Source: an uncultured Collinsella sp.
Lineage (GTDB): Bacteria > Actinomycetota > Coriobacteriia > Coriobacteriales > Coriobacteriaceae
Direction: 5' to 3'
NCBI GenBank assembly: GCA_900552755.1
Contig: USAY01000011.1
Span: 1 to 26,072, forward strand
Length of the DNA stretch: 26,072 nt
Shown: one piece after another, positions 7,976 through 14,916 of the stretch
Layout: every line of letters starts with the position of its first letter
Numbering within the stretch: the stretch's first letter is position 1
The notes under the pieces: generated by a model
The model's database searches: none
The model's input: only the letters and a program-made list of their open reading frames with translations
Told to the model about the DNA's origin: nothing
Made by a program: the position numbers and the translations under genes

Positions 7976-8819
7976 GTGCGAGAGCAATGTCGACGAGCTG
8001 ATTGTCCCCGGACTCGTGGGAATTCCTGGAACGGTTTCGTCAAGGCTCGCAGAATATCGGGACTGGCGCGGTGATGTCCAAGCAGATGTTTCTGATTTAG
8101 AGACATGCGCTTCGAATCTTGAGATTCAAGGCCTGGCCATAACGGCGATTGACTTTGTTAACCCCTGCGCCCGTTACTCGGAGGTCTCCTTTGAGCTCGG
8201 TGACGATGCGATTCACGCTCGTTTGATCGAGCCTGTCGGTCGTGCCCGAGTATCTGAGCGCGTGCCGCTGTGCCTGATGTTCCACGACATCGATCGGCCT
8301 GTGCGCGGCTGGCATCACATGACGAGATTTGCCGCCATGGGGTATGCCGTCCTCGCGCTGGATGACGATGTTGCTGGTGCGGACGACCTGCGGCGGGGGA
8401 TTTCTTCGCCCGCTTTTGTCGAGCGCGTCCGTTGGGGTTGCGCGCTGGCGAAGGTGGCGCGCAATCTTGATGGCATGGACCCCGACCGCATCTTTGCATG
8501 GGGCGAGGGTCTTGGCGGCGGAGTCGCGCTGGCGGTTTCTGCTCTGGACGAGCGGGGCCTCGCCTGCACGGCGGTTGCCAATCCGCTTCCTGGCGGCCTC
8601 GAGGCGCTGTCGTCTCGGGTGCGCGGATTGGTGCTCATGGGCACATCGCTTATGGATACCGTGAGCGATCCCAAGGATCAGTTTGCCGTATTCAACGGTC
8701 TTGAGTGTGACCGGAGGCATATCATCTATGCAAAATACGCTCACGAGCGCATCAATGCGTTCGAAAACGAAGTCGTCGACTTTTTTAACCAAACGTTCTA
8801 CTCGTGTTCTTTGGCCTAG
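7968..8819 (+). CDS. AXE1-like paralogue lacking the catalytic serine (putative pseudo-esterase)
   Basis: This 283-residue protein is a diverged paralogue of the gene before it. Its ATG overlaps the upstream stop by 8 bases and has a strong GGGAGGGGAGG site. A gapless alignment is visible: RVFVNGASQGGG of the neighbour corresponds to RIFAWGEGLGGG here, so the nucleophile serine is Gly181 (codon 8508-8510). The oxyanion segment HGYPG has become HDIDR. The Asp (230, MDTV) and His (259, AHER) positions and the QFAV(Y/F)N block are kept. Two segments, one after the oxyanion strand and one in the cap region, are shortened relative to the neighbour. Codon frame and ribosome site are intact, which argues against a decaying gene. 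It may be a non-catalytic partner, since AXE1 enzymes are oligomers, but the function is unknown. Confidence 0.75.
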   Translation: MSKCESNVDELIVPGLVGIPGTVSSRLAEYRDWRGDVQADVSDLETCASNLEIQGLAITAIDFVNPCARYSEVSFELGDDAIHARLIEPVGRARVSERVPLCLMFHDIDRPVRGWHHMTRFAAMGYAVLALDDDVAGADDLRRGISSPAFVERVRWGCALAKVARNLDGMDPDRIFAWGEGLGGGVALAVSALDERGLACTAVANPLPGGLEALSSRVRGLVLMGTSLMDTVSDPKDQFAVFNGLECDRRHIIYAKYAHERINAFENEVVDFFNQTFYSCSLA

Positions 8820-8887
8820 ACGGCCTGGACACTGCCAACAAGAGTGGGTGGCATAGGGCCGCCCGCCAGACAGCTAAGGAGATTCTT

Positions 8888-9808
8888 GTGGCAACTCAGA
8901 AATTCACCGGCGTTATCCCTCCCGTCGTTGTTCCCGATACCGAAGATCACCAGCTCGACGTTGTCTCCTTTGAGCGCAGCATCAACCGCATGATCGATGC
9001 CGGCGTCGATGGCTTGTTCTTCCTGGGCTCCTCGGGCGAGGTCGTCTTCTCCACCGACGAGCGTCGCCGTCAGATCATCGCCGAGGCCGTCCGTATCGTC
9101 GACCACCGCGTTCCCGTTCTGGTCGGCATCATCGACACCGAGACCGAGCGCATGATCGAGCACGGTAAGGTCGCTCAGGAGCTGGGCGCCGATGCCCTCG
9201 TCGCCACCTGCCCGTTCTATGCCCTGCAGGGCATGACCGAGGTCGAGGAGCACTTCCGCATCCTGCATGAGGAACTCGACCTGCCCATCTTCGCCTACGA
9301 CATCCCCGTCTGCGTCCACACCAAGCTCCCCTGGAAACTCCTTGCCAAGCTCGGCGCCGAGGGCGTTCTGGCCGGCGTCAAGGATTCCTCGGGTGATGAC
9401 ATCTCGTTCCGCTACCTCGTTCAGGAGAACGAGAAGAACGGCCATCCGATGAGCATCCTCACCGGTCACGAGGTTGTTGTCGACGGCGCCTACCTCGGTG
9501 GCGCCGACGGTTCCGTCCCGGGTCTCGCCAACGTTGAGCCCGAGGGCTACGTGCGTCAGTGGAAGGCCGCTCAGGCTGGTGACTGGGCTACCGTCAAGGC
9601 CGAGCAGGATCGCCTCAATGAGATTTCGCACATCTGGGATGTCACCTCGGGCGTCCAGGGCTATGCCGGTGGCGTCGGCGCCTTCAAGACCGCTATGAAC
9701 CTTATGGGCATCTTCGACAGCCCGACCATGCCGCGCCCGGTGAAGGCCATGACCGGCGAGAACGTTGAGGCGATTAAGAAGGTCCTCCAGGACAACGGTC
9801 TCCTGTAA
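8888..9808 (+). CDS. nanA: N-acetylneuraminate lyase (DapA/NanA family aldolase)
   Basis: The GTG at 8888 is preceded by AAGGAG (8876-8881) and gives a 306-residue protein starting exactly at the family core; the frame is open back to 8804, but those codons look non-coding. It is a TIM-barrel class I aldolase: GSSGE at 47-51, Tyr137 in the AYDIP stretch and the Schiff-base Lys165 in GVKDSSGD, the same positions as in E. coli NanA. It should split N-acetylneuraminate into ManNAc and pyruvate in the cytoplasm. At the sugar-recognition site the usual Asp-Glu is His194-Glu195, and the glycine-rich loop reads GSVPGLAN, a form I associate with actinobacterial members. On sequence alone another DapA-family aldolase is possible; the neighbouring nanK and nanE favour NanA. 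Confidence 0.8.
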   Translation: MATQKFTGVIPPVVVPDTEDHQLDVVSFERSINRMIDAGVDGLFFLGSSGEVVFSTDERRRQIIAEAVRIVDHRVPVLVGIIDTETERMIEHGKVAQELGADALVATCPFYALQGMTEVEEHFRILHEELDLPIFAYDIPVCVHTKLPWKLLAKLGAEGVLAGVKDSSGDDISFRYLVQENEKNGHPMSILTGHEVVVDGAYLGGADGSVPGLANVEPEGYVRQWKAAQAGDWATVKAEQDRLNEISHIWDVTSGVQGYAGGVGAFKTAMNLMGIFDSPTMPRPVKAMTGENVEAIKKVLQDNGLL

Positions 9809-9814
9809 AGCTTC

Positions 9815-9904
9815 CCCAGGCACCCGATCTTGGGGCTCAAGTGGTCGGGCGTGACCCATTAGGTCAACGCCCGACCACTTTCACCCCAACCTCGGGCACC
9901 TGGG
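9815..9904. repeat. 90-bp imperfect palindrome between nanA and nanK
   Basis: Four paired blocks lie in register around a 5-base loop (9857-9861): 9815-9820 with 9899-9904, 9823-9827 with 9892-9896, 9830-9835 with 9884-9889, and a 14-bp perfect block 9839-9852 with 9867-9880 that continues as GACC/GGTC (9853-9856, 9862-9865). The unpaired bases between blocks are of equal length on both sides. It starts 6 bases after the nanA stop. No U-tract follows. It could stabilise nanA mRNA, act as a partial terminator, or be a small palindromic mobile or repeat element. Confidence 0.75.
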
Positions 9905-9979
9905 AAACCTTTACTAAGTTGCGGCGATAACACCGCCTTCATTTCCTGTAGTTGTTTTTTATCTCCTAAGGAGAGCGAC

Positions 9980-10945
9980 ATGGAGAACAAGTACGTCTGC
10001 TCTGTCGATATCGGCGGAACTAAGATCGCGACTGCCATCATGGAGTACCCGGCTGACGGTAGTGTGCCCCATCCCGTTTTTGAGGCCGAGGTTCCTACCG
10101 AGGCCCAGGAGGGCGGCGAGGCCGTCTTCCAGCGTATCGAGGCGTCCATCAAGGCTGCTCTCGAGGCGAATCCCGATGTCGAGGTCCTTGGCGTCGGTAT
10201 CGGTGCCGCCGGCGTCGTCGATCCCAAGACGGGCGCCATCGCGTATGCCAACGAGATCATGCCCGGCTGGTCCGGCGTTCAGTTGGGGCCGCGCCTGCGC
10301 GAGGACCTCGGTCTTCCCGTTGCCGTTGTAGGCGACGTGCAGGCTCATGCTCTGGGCGAGGCCCACTGGGGCGTCGGCAAGGGCAAGTTCTCCGTCTTGT
10401 GTCTTGGCATCGGTACGGGCATCGGCGGCGCATATGTCGAGAACGGCCGCGTGATGCAGGGTTTCCATGGTGCTGCCGGCCATATGGGCCACATCGAGTG
10501 CTCGGCTGCCGCCGGCATTCCCTGCGCCTGCGGGCGTTCCGGCCATCTGGAGTCGGTTGCTTCGGGCACTTCCATTGGTCGAATGTACGATGAGCGCTTT
10601 GGTCGCGTCGACCCCAGCCGTCCTTCGGTCGGTCGCGATGTGAACGACCTGTGCCGTGCGGGCGACGCAAAGGCGACCGAGGTCATCCATGACGCCGGCT
10701 TTGCGCTGGGGGCCAGCTTGGGCTCGCTCGCTAACATCCTGGACCCTGAGGTCATCGTGCTTTCGGGCGGCGTGATTCACCAAGGTCCCGATTGGCGTTC
10801 GCAGACGTGGAAGGATTCGGTGCACGAGGGCTATGCCAGCCAGGCGCTCGATCCGCTTCAGGACACGCCGATCCTCATCGGTTCTCTGGAGGGCGATGCT
10901 CCGCTCATCGGTGCCGCTGAGCATCTTCTTGCCTCGTTGAAGTAA
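9980..10945 (+). CDS. nanK: ROK-family sugar kinase, probable N-acetylmannosamine kinase
   Basis: This is a 321-residue ROK (repressor, ORF, kinase) protein without a DNA-binding N-terminus, so it is a kinase rather than a regulator. It has the phosphate-binding DIGGTK at 10-15, the GIGAAGVVD segment near 73-81, the catalytic Asp119 in GDVQAHALGE, and the GIGTGIGG loop. The structural zinc site is the ROK pattern with His171, Cys182, Cys184 and His189, the last position being Cys in E. coli NanK. The ATG at 9980 has AAGGAGAG upstream. Between nanA and nanE it should phosphorylate ManNAc at O6 with ATP. Glucokinase activity cannot be excluded, since ROK kinases have overlapping motifs. Confidence 0.83.
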   Translation: MENKYVCSVDIGGTKIATAIMEYPADGSVPHPVFEAEVPTEAQEGGEAVFQRIEASIKAALEANPDVEVLGVGIGAAGVVDPKTGAIAYANEIMPGWSGVQLGPRLREDLGLPVAVVGDVQAHALGEAHWGVGKGKFSVLCLGIGTGIGGAYVENGRVMQGFHGAAGHMGHIECSAAAGIPCACGRSGHLESVASGTSIGRMYDERFGRVDPSRPSVGRDVNDLCRAGDAKATEVIHDAGFALGASLGSLANILDPEVIVLSGGVIHQGPDWRSQTWKDSVHEGYASQALDPLQDTPILIGSLEGDAPLIGAAEHLLASLK

Positions 10946-10961
10946 ACGTATCTGCTGTAGG

Positions 10962-10992
10962 AGCCTCCCGAGACAACACGCCTCGGGAGGCT
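10962..10992 (+). promoter_or_regulatory. Perfect 11-bp stem-loop between nanK and nanE
   Basis: AGCCTCCCGAG (10962-10972) pairs perfectly with CTCGGGAGGCT (10982-10992) over a 9-base loop. The bases after it (GTTCTG) do not form a real U-tract. It lies 9 bases before the nanE Shine-Dalgarno, so it could attenuate transcription, mark a processing site, or affect nanE translation. Confidence 0.6.
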
Positions 10993-11015
10993 GTTCTGAG
11001 AAAGGTTGCAGCCTT

Positions 11016-11702
11016 ATGACCGTCGATCCTTTGATTCAATCCCTGAAGGGCAAGCTCGTCGTGAGCGTTCAGGCGTATATGGGCGAGCCGCTTCGTACGC
11101 CCGAGACCATGGCTCAAATGTCTCGCGCTTGCGAGCTCGGCGGCGCCGCCGCCATTCGCTGCCAGGGCCTTGCCGACATTGCCGCCATTAAGGGTCGCTG
11201 TGAGGTTCCCGTCATCGGCCTGTGGAAGGATGGGCACGAGGGCGTTTACATCACGCCGACGCTGCGTCACGCTCGCGCCTGCGTTGCTGCCGGTGCCGAT
11301 ATCGTGGCGATCGACGCCACCGATCGTCCTCGCCCCGATGGCAAGACGGTCGAGGATACCTTCCGTCCGCTGCACGAGGAGGGTGTGCTCCTGATGGCGG
11401 ATTGTGCCACCATCGAGGATATTCGCCGTGCTGTTGATATGGGCTTTGACCTGGTATCCACCACGCTTTCTCACGGCGTCGCCGCCATCGACTGCACCAT
11501 GGCCGATGGCCCCGATCTGCCGCTCCTGCGTCAGGCGACCGAGGAATTCCCCGGCCTTCCCATCATTTGCGAGGGTCGCGTGCATACGCCCGAGGAGGCT
11601 CGCGCTGCGATCGATGCTGGCGCCTGGGCCGTTGTCGTCGGCACCGCCATCACGCACCCCACGAGTATTACGAGTTGGTTCAAGGCTGCGCTTGAGGCGT
11701 AA
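11016..11702 (+). CDS. nanE: N-acetylmannosamine-6-phosphate 2-epimerase
   Basis: The protein is 228 residues, the usual length for NanE, with a TIM-barrel fold. Family motifs are clear: VSVQAYMGEPL near 16-26, the catalytic Lys71 in GLWKDG, the phosphate and substrate segment VYITPT, AIDATDRPRP near 98-107, and the catalytic Glu186 in CEGRVHTPEEA. It converts ManNAc-6-P to GlcNAc-6-P, the last dedicated step of sialic acid catabolism and the entry into the NagA/NagB route. The ATG at 11016 is preceded by AAAGG at 11001-11005. It is the last gene of the cluster, 102 bases before the rapZ start. Confidence 0.93.
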   Translation: MTVDPLIQSLKGKLVVSVQAYMGEPLRTPETMAQMSRACELGGAAAIRCQGLADIAAIKGRCEVPVIGLWKDGHEGVYITPTLRHARACVAAGADIVAIDATDRPRPDGKTVEDTFRPLHEEGVLLMADCATIEDIRRAVDMGFDLVSTTLSHGVAAIDCTMADGPDLPLLRQATEEFPGLPIICEGRVHTPEEARAAIDAGAWAVVVGTAITHPTSITSWFKAALEA

Positions 11703-11729
11703 GACAGGCCTCGTATCCGCTCGGGGCGG

Positions 11730-11735
11730 TATACT
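11730..11735 (+). promoter_or_regulatory. Possible -10 element for rapZ-whiA
   Basis: TATACT sits 69 bases before the rapZ ATG and 28 bases after the nanE stop. I see no convincing -35 at the normal distance, so it would be a weak or activator-dependent promoter. Its position would place the hairpin at 11754-11783 inside the rapZ leader. Confidence 0.35.
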
Positions 11736-11753
11736 CAATTTAGGCAATTGACC

Positions 11754-11790
11754 GCGCGGGATCCGGGTTGCTGGGTCCCGCGCTTGTTTT
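11754..11790 (+). terminator. Terminator-like hairpin between nanE and rapZ (terminator or attenuator)
   Basis: GCGCGGGA at 11754-11761 pairs with TCCCGCGC at 11776-11783, extended inward to an 11-bp stem with a G-U pair. It is followed by TTGTTTT (11784-11790), close to an intrinsic terminator. It is placed to end nanE transcription, but also to attenuate transcripts that begin at the possible -10 at 11730. The rapZ ribosome site begins 2 bases after the T-rich run. Confidence 0.6.
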
Positions 11791-11803
11791 CGGGAGGCAG
11801 CAC

Positions 11804-12724
11804 ATGCAAAAGGGAGATGCCATGGATGCGGCGGAGCGCTCGGAGCGCATCCCCGATATCGTCATCATCACCGGAATGTCCGGATCGGGCCGCACACAGG
11901 CCATGCACGTGTTCGAGGACATGGGCTATTTTTGCATCGATAACCTGCCTCCGCGTCTCATCGCCCAGCTTGCCGAGCTCGTCGGCATCAATACGGGCGT
12001 GGGCAGGCATCTCGCCGTCACCTGTGACCTGCGCAGCCAGGGCTTGTTCGATGAGCTGCTCGATGCCGTTGCCGCACTCGAGGAGCGCGAGATGAGCTGT
12101 GACATCGTGTTTCTCGAGGCCTCTGACGAGGTGCTGATCCGTCGTTATAGCGAAAACCGCCGCCGCCATCCCATTGCCAAGCCGGGGGAGACTACGGCCG
12201 ATGCGATTCAGCGCGAGCGCCTGCAGCTGCAGGGTGTGCGCGACCGAGCCGATATGATCATCGACACGAGCCGCCTGCGTACCTCTGCCCTGCGCAACAA
12301 ATTGCGCATGGCGTTCTCCGAGTTGTCCGACCAGCAGCTCATGGACGTTCACGTGTTCTCGTTTGGCTTTAAGCACGGTATGCCCGTTGAGGCGGACATT
12401 ATGATCGACGTTCGCTTCCTGCCCAATCCGTTCTACGATCCCGAGATGCGCACCATGACCGGTCTCGATAAGAAGGTCTCCGACTTTGTTCTGGACCATC
12501 CCAAGACCCAGGAGTTCTGGAAAGCTTGGACGCAGCTGCTCGATACGGTGATGCCGGGCTATATCGCGGAGGGCAAGCCACAGCTTTCTATTGCCATCGG
12601 CTGCACGGGCGGTCAACACCGCAGCGTTGCCATCGCCGAGGCCACGGCACGTTATTTGGAAGGCGCTCAATATCATGTGAGTATCTCCCACCGCGACCTG
12701 TCGCGCGCTAACACGAAGGCATAG
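11804..12724 (+). CDS. rapZ: RNase adapter / nucleotide-binding protein RapZ (YvcJ)
   Basis: This is a 306-residue P-loop protein. The N-terminal kinase-like domain starts DIVIITGMSGSGRT, with Arg30 in the Walker A lysine position as in other actinobacterial RapZ proteins, followed by EDMGYFCIDNLPP. The C-terminal domain carries the family motifs FSFGFKHGMP, DVRFLPNPFYDP and IGCTGGQHRSV. Two start codons are plausible: ATG 11804 (GGGAGG, spacing 6) and ATG 11822 (AGGGAG, spacing 5); the longer form is given. In E. coli RapZ binds glucosamine-6-P and steers RNase E to the sRNA GlmZ; in Gram-positives it is a nucleotide hydrolase of less clear role. The stop is 6 bases from whiA, so they are co-transcribed. 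yvcK, often found between them, is missing. Confidence 0.94.
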   Translation: MQKGDAMDAAERSERIPDIVIITGMSGSGRTQAMHVFEDMGYFCIDNLPPRLIAQLAELVGINTGVGRHLAVTCDLRSQGLFDELLDAVAALEEREMSCDIVFLEASDEVLIRRYSENRRRHPIAKPGETTADAIQRERLQLQGVRDRADMIIDTSRLRTSALRNKLRMAFSELSDQQLMDVHVFSFGFKHGMPVEADIMIDVRFLPNPFYDPEMRTMTGLDKKVSDFVLDHPKTQEFWKAWTQLLDTVMPGYIAEGKPQLSIAIGCTGGQHRSVAIAEATARYLEGAQYHVSISHRDLSRANTKA

Positions 12725-12730
12725 GCCTGC

Positions 12731-13660
12731 ATGTCGTTTACCGCCGAGGTGCGTGACGAGCTCGCGCGCTGCGAACCCGAATGTGAATACTGCGACTTGT
12801 CGACGCTTGCCGCCCTCACGCGCGTGAGCGGTACGCTCTCGCTTACCGGCTCTGGGCGGTATCGTTTGACGGTTGCGACTGAGACGGGAGCCGTCGCGCG
12901 CACGATGATCACGCTGACGCATCGTATCCTTAAGCTCAAAACGGAGTTCACCGTCCGTAAATCTGTCTTGCATAAGGTTCGAAACTACCTCATCACCTTG
13001 CCTGATCAGCCAGACCTGGATAAGGCCTTGGTTCTGCTGGGTATCCTCGACCGTAGGGGAGGACTTGTCGCCGGCGTACCCCGACATATCGTTGCCCGTC
13101 CTTGCTGTAGACTTGCCTATATCCGCGGCGCGCTCATCGCGGGCGGCTTCGTGGCCGATCCACGCGGCGATTTTCATTTGGAGATCGCGGTGCAGGGCGA
13201 GCAATATGCCAAGGGGCTTTGCGATCTGTTGGAGCAGATTGGGGTCCATGCTCGTGTTAATGCACGGCGGGGGTCATATGCCGTGTACATTAAGAGCGCC
13301 GAGGAAATCGAGCATCTATTAAAGCTGATTGGCGCCAAGCGCAGCGTTGCCGAGATTGAGGAGGCGCGCGCGGTCAAGTTGGTTAAGAACGATGTGAACC
13401 GTCGCGTGAACGCCGAGCTCGCCAACCAGACCAGAAGTGCGGGTGCCGCCCAGCATCAGCTTGCGCTTATCGATGAGCTCGAGCAGCGAGGCCTTCGCGA
13501 TGCGCTTCCGGATGCCTTGGCGGTCTTTTGCGACCTGCGCGAGCGCTATCCCGATCTTTCGCTGCGTGATTTAGGGGAGATGGCTGACCCTCCCTTGTCG
13601 AAGTCGGCCCTCTACCATCGTGTTTTACGGCTTGAAAAGCTCATTGAAGCAAACAGGTAG
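12731..13660 (+). CDS. whiA: WhiA, DNA-binding regulator with homing-endonuclease-like fold
   Basis: This is a 309-residue WhiA. The N-terminal part resembles the degenerate LAGLIDADG fold (LAALTRVSGTLSL and the IRGALIAGGFVADP segment near 133-146 are typical). The C-terminal helix-turn-helix is seen in LRDLGEMADPPLSKSALYHRV (about residues 278-298). WhiA is a transcription factor for sporulation septation in Streptomyces and is linked to cell division in Bacillus. In an apparently non-sporulating gut anaerobe its targets are unknown. It is 6 bases downstream of rapZ with no obvious strong Shine-Dalgarno, suggesting translational coupling. No terminator with a long U-tract is seen after it; the next 190 bases are AT-rich and precede gap. 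Confidence 0.93.
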   Translation: MSFTAEVRDELARCEPECEYCDLSTLAALTRVSGTLSLTGSGRYRLTVATETGAVARTMITLTHRILKLKTEFTVRKSVLHKVRNYLITLPDQPDLDKALVLLGILDRRGGLVAGVPRHIVARPCCRLAYIRGALIAGGFVADPRGDFHLEIAVQGEQYAKGLCDLLEQIGVHARVNARRGSYAVYIKSAEEIEHLLKLIGAKRSVAEIEEARAVKLVKNDVNRRVNAELANQTRSAGAAQHQLALIDELEQRGLRDALPDALAVFCDLRERYPDLSLRDLGEMADPPLSKSALYHRVLRLEKLIEANR

Positions 13661-13751
13661 GTTAAAGTATCGACTTATATACAGATTTAGCTGCTATTTT
13701 ATTCTTTAAAGCGTTTTAACGCAAATTTGATTTTCAATTTCGAGCATTCTC

Positions 13752-13781
13752 GTGAAATTCAAGTCAAAAAAAAGGTATATT
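13752..13781 (+). promoter_or_regulatory. Likely promoter of gap
   Basis: The 13661-13853 stretch is markedly AT-rich compared with its surroundings. GTGAAA at 13752-13757 and TATATT at 13776-13781 are 18 bases apart, giving a start near 13788 and a leader of about 65 bases that includes a GC-rich patch before the ribosome site. Other AT-rich -10-like boxes occur around 13676 and 13690, so more than one start is possible. Confidence 0.45.
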
Positions 13782-13853
13782 AGGCGAGTGGTTAGTTTGT
13801 GGGCCTCAACGGCAGGCGCTGTAGCTTGCGGGGGCCTTACGAAAGGAGACACA

Positions 13854-14879
13854 ATGGCAGTAAAGGTTGCTATTAACGGCTTCGGTCGCATCGGTCGTCT
13901 GGCCTTCCGTCAGATGTTCGGTCATGAGGGCTCCGAGATCGTCGCTATCAACGACCTCACCTCTCCCGATATGCTCGCTTACCTGCTGAAGTACGACTCC
14001 ACGCAGGGCAACTACGCTCGCGATCACGAGGTCGTTGCTGGCGAGGATTCCATCACCGTTGACGGCAAGGAGATCAAGATCTACAAGGAGGCCGACGCCA
14101 ACAACCTGCCTTGGGGCGACCTCGACGTCGACGTCGTTCTCGAGTGCACCGGCTTCTACACCAGCAAGGCTAAGGCTCAGGCCCACATCAACGCTGGCGC
14201 CAAGAAGGTCGTCATCTCCGCTCCGGCCGGCAGCGATCTGCCCACCATCGTGTACAACGTCAACCATGAGACGCTGACCGCTGAGGACAACATCATCTCC
14301 GCTGCTTCCTGCACCACCAACTGCCTCGCCCCGATGGCCAAGGGTCTGAACGACTTCGCTCCCATCGTGTCCGGCATCATGACCACCATTCACGCCTGGA
14401 CTGGCGACCAGATGCCGCTCGACGGCCCGCAGCGCAAGGGCAACAAGCGTCGTAGCCGCGCCTGCGCCGTCAACATCGTCCCCAACACCACCGGTGCTGC
14501 CAAGGCTATCGGCCTGGTTCTCCCCGAGCTCAACGGTAAACTCATCGGTGCCGCCCAGCGCGTCCCGACGCCGACCGGCTCCATCACCAACCTCTACGCT
14601 GTCGTTGACAAGAAGGTCACCGTCGACGAGGTCAACGCTGCTATGAAGGCCTACGCTGCCACCATCTCCGAGACCTTCGGTTACAACGAGGACGACATCG
14701 TCTCCACCGACATCATCGGCGAGACCCACGGCTCCATCTTCGACGCCACTCAGACCATGTGCTCTGACCTCGGCAACGGCCAGACCCTCGTTCAGGTCAC
14801 CTCTTGGTACGACAACGAGAACTCCTACACCTCTCAGATGGTCCGCACCATCAAGTACTTCGAGAAGTTCGTTGCTTAA
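13854..14879 (+). CDS. gap: Glyceraldehyde-3-phosphate dehydrogenase, type I
   Basis: This is a 341-residue GAPDH. The ATG at 13854 is preceded by AAAGGAG (13841-13847); the open frame upstream is not coding. The Rossmann motif INGFGRIGR is at 7-15, and Asp34 fits NAD use. The catalytic Cys153 is in SCTTNC, with His180 in TTIHAW. It oxidises glyceraldehyde-3-P to 1,3-bisphosphoglycerate in the cytoplasm. Codon use is strongly biased (GCC/GCT, AAG, GAG), consistent with very high expression. It has its own promoter and its own strong terminator, so it is probably expressed separately from, and above, pgk-tpiA-gpmI. Confidence 0.97.
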   Translation: MAVKVAINGFGRIGRLAFRQMFGHEGSEIVAINDLTSPDMLAYLLKYDSTQGNYARDHEVVAGEDSITVDGKEIKIYKEADANNLPWGDLDVDVVLECTGFYTSKAKAQAHINAGAKKVVISAPAGSDLPTIVYNVNHETLTAEDNIISAASCTTNCLAPMAKGLNDFAPIVSGIMTTIHAWTGDQMPLDGPQRKGNKRRSRACAVNIVPNTTGAAKAIGLVLPELNGKLIGAAQRVPTPTGSITNLYAVVDKKVTVDEVNAAMKAYAATISETFGYNEDDIVSTDIIGETHGSIFDATQTMCSDLGNGQTLVQVTSWYDNENSYTSQMVRTIKYFEKFVA

Positions 14880-14916
14880 TTTAGCTTTTAGCGAATAGCT
14901 CGTTGAGCGTCTAAAG

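Noticed and set aside
8804..8887. N-terminal extension of nanA by 28 codons
   Set aside because: It begins inside the end of the preceding gene, and the GTG at 8888 has a clear AAGGAG and matches the family start.
11876..11900. Arg instead of Lys in the RapZ Walker A motif
   Set aside because: Actinobacterial RapZ proteins usually have GMSGAGR-type loops, so this is normal for the group.
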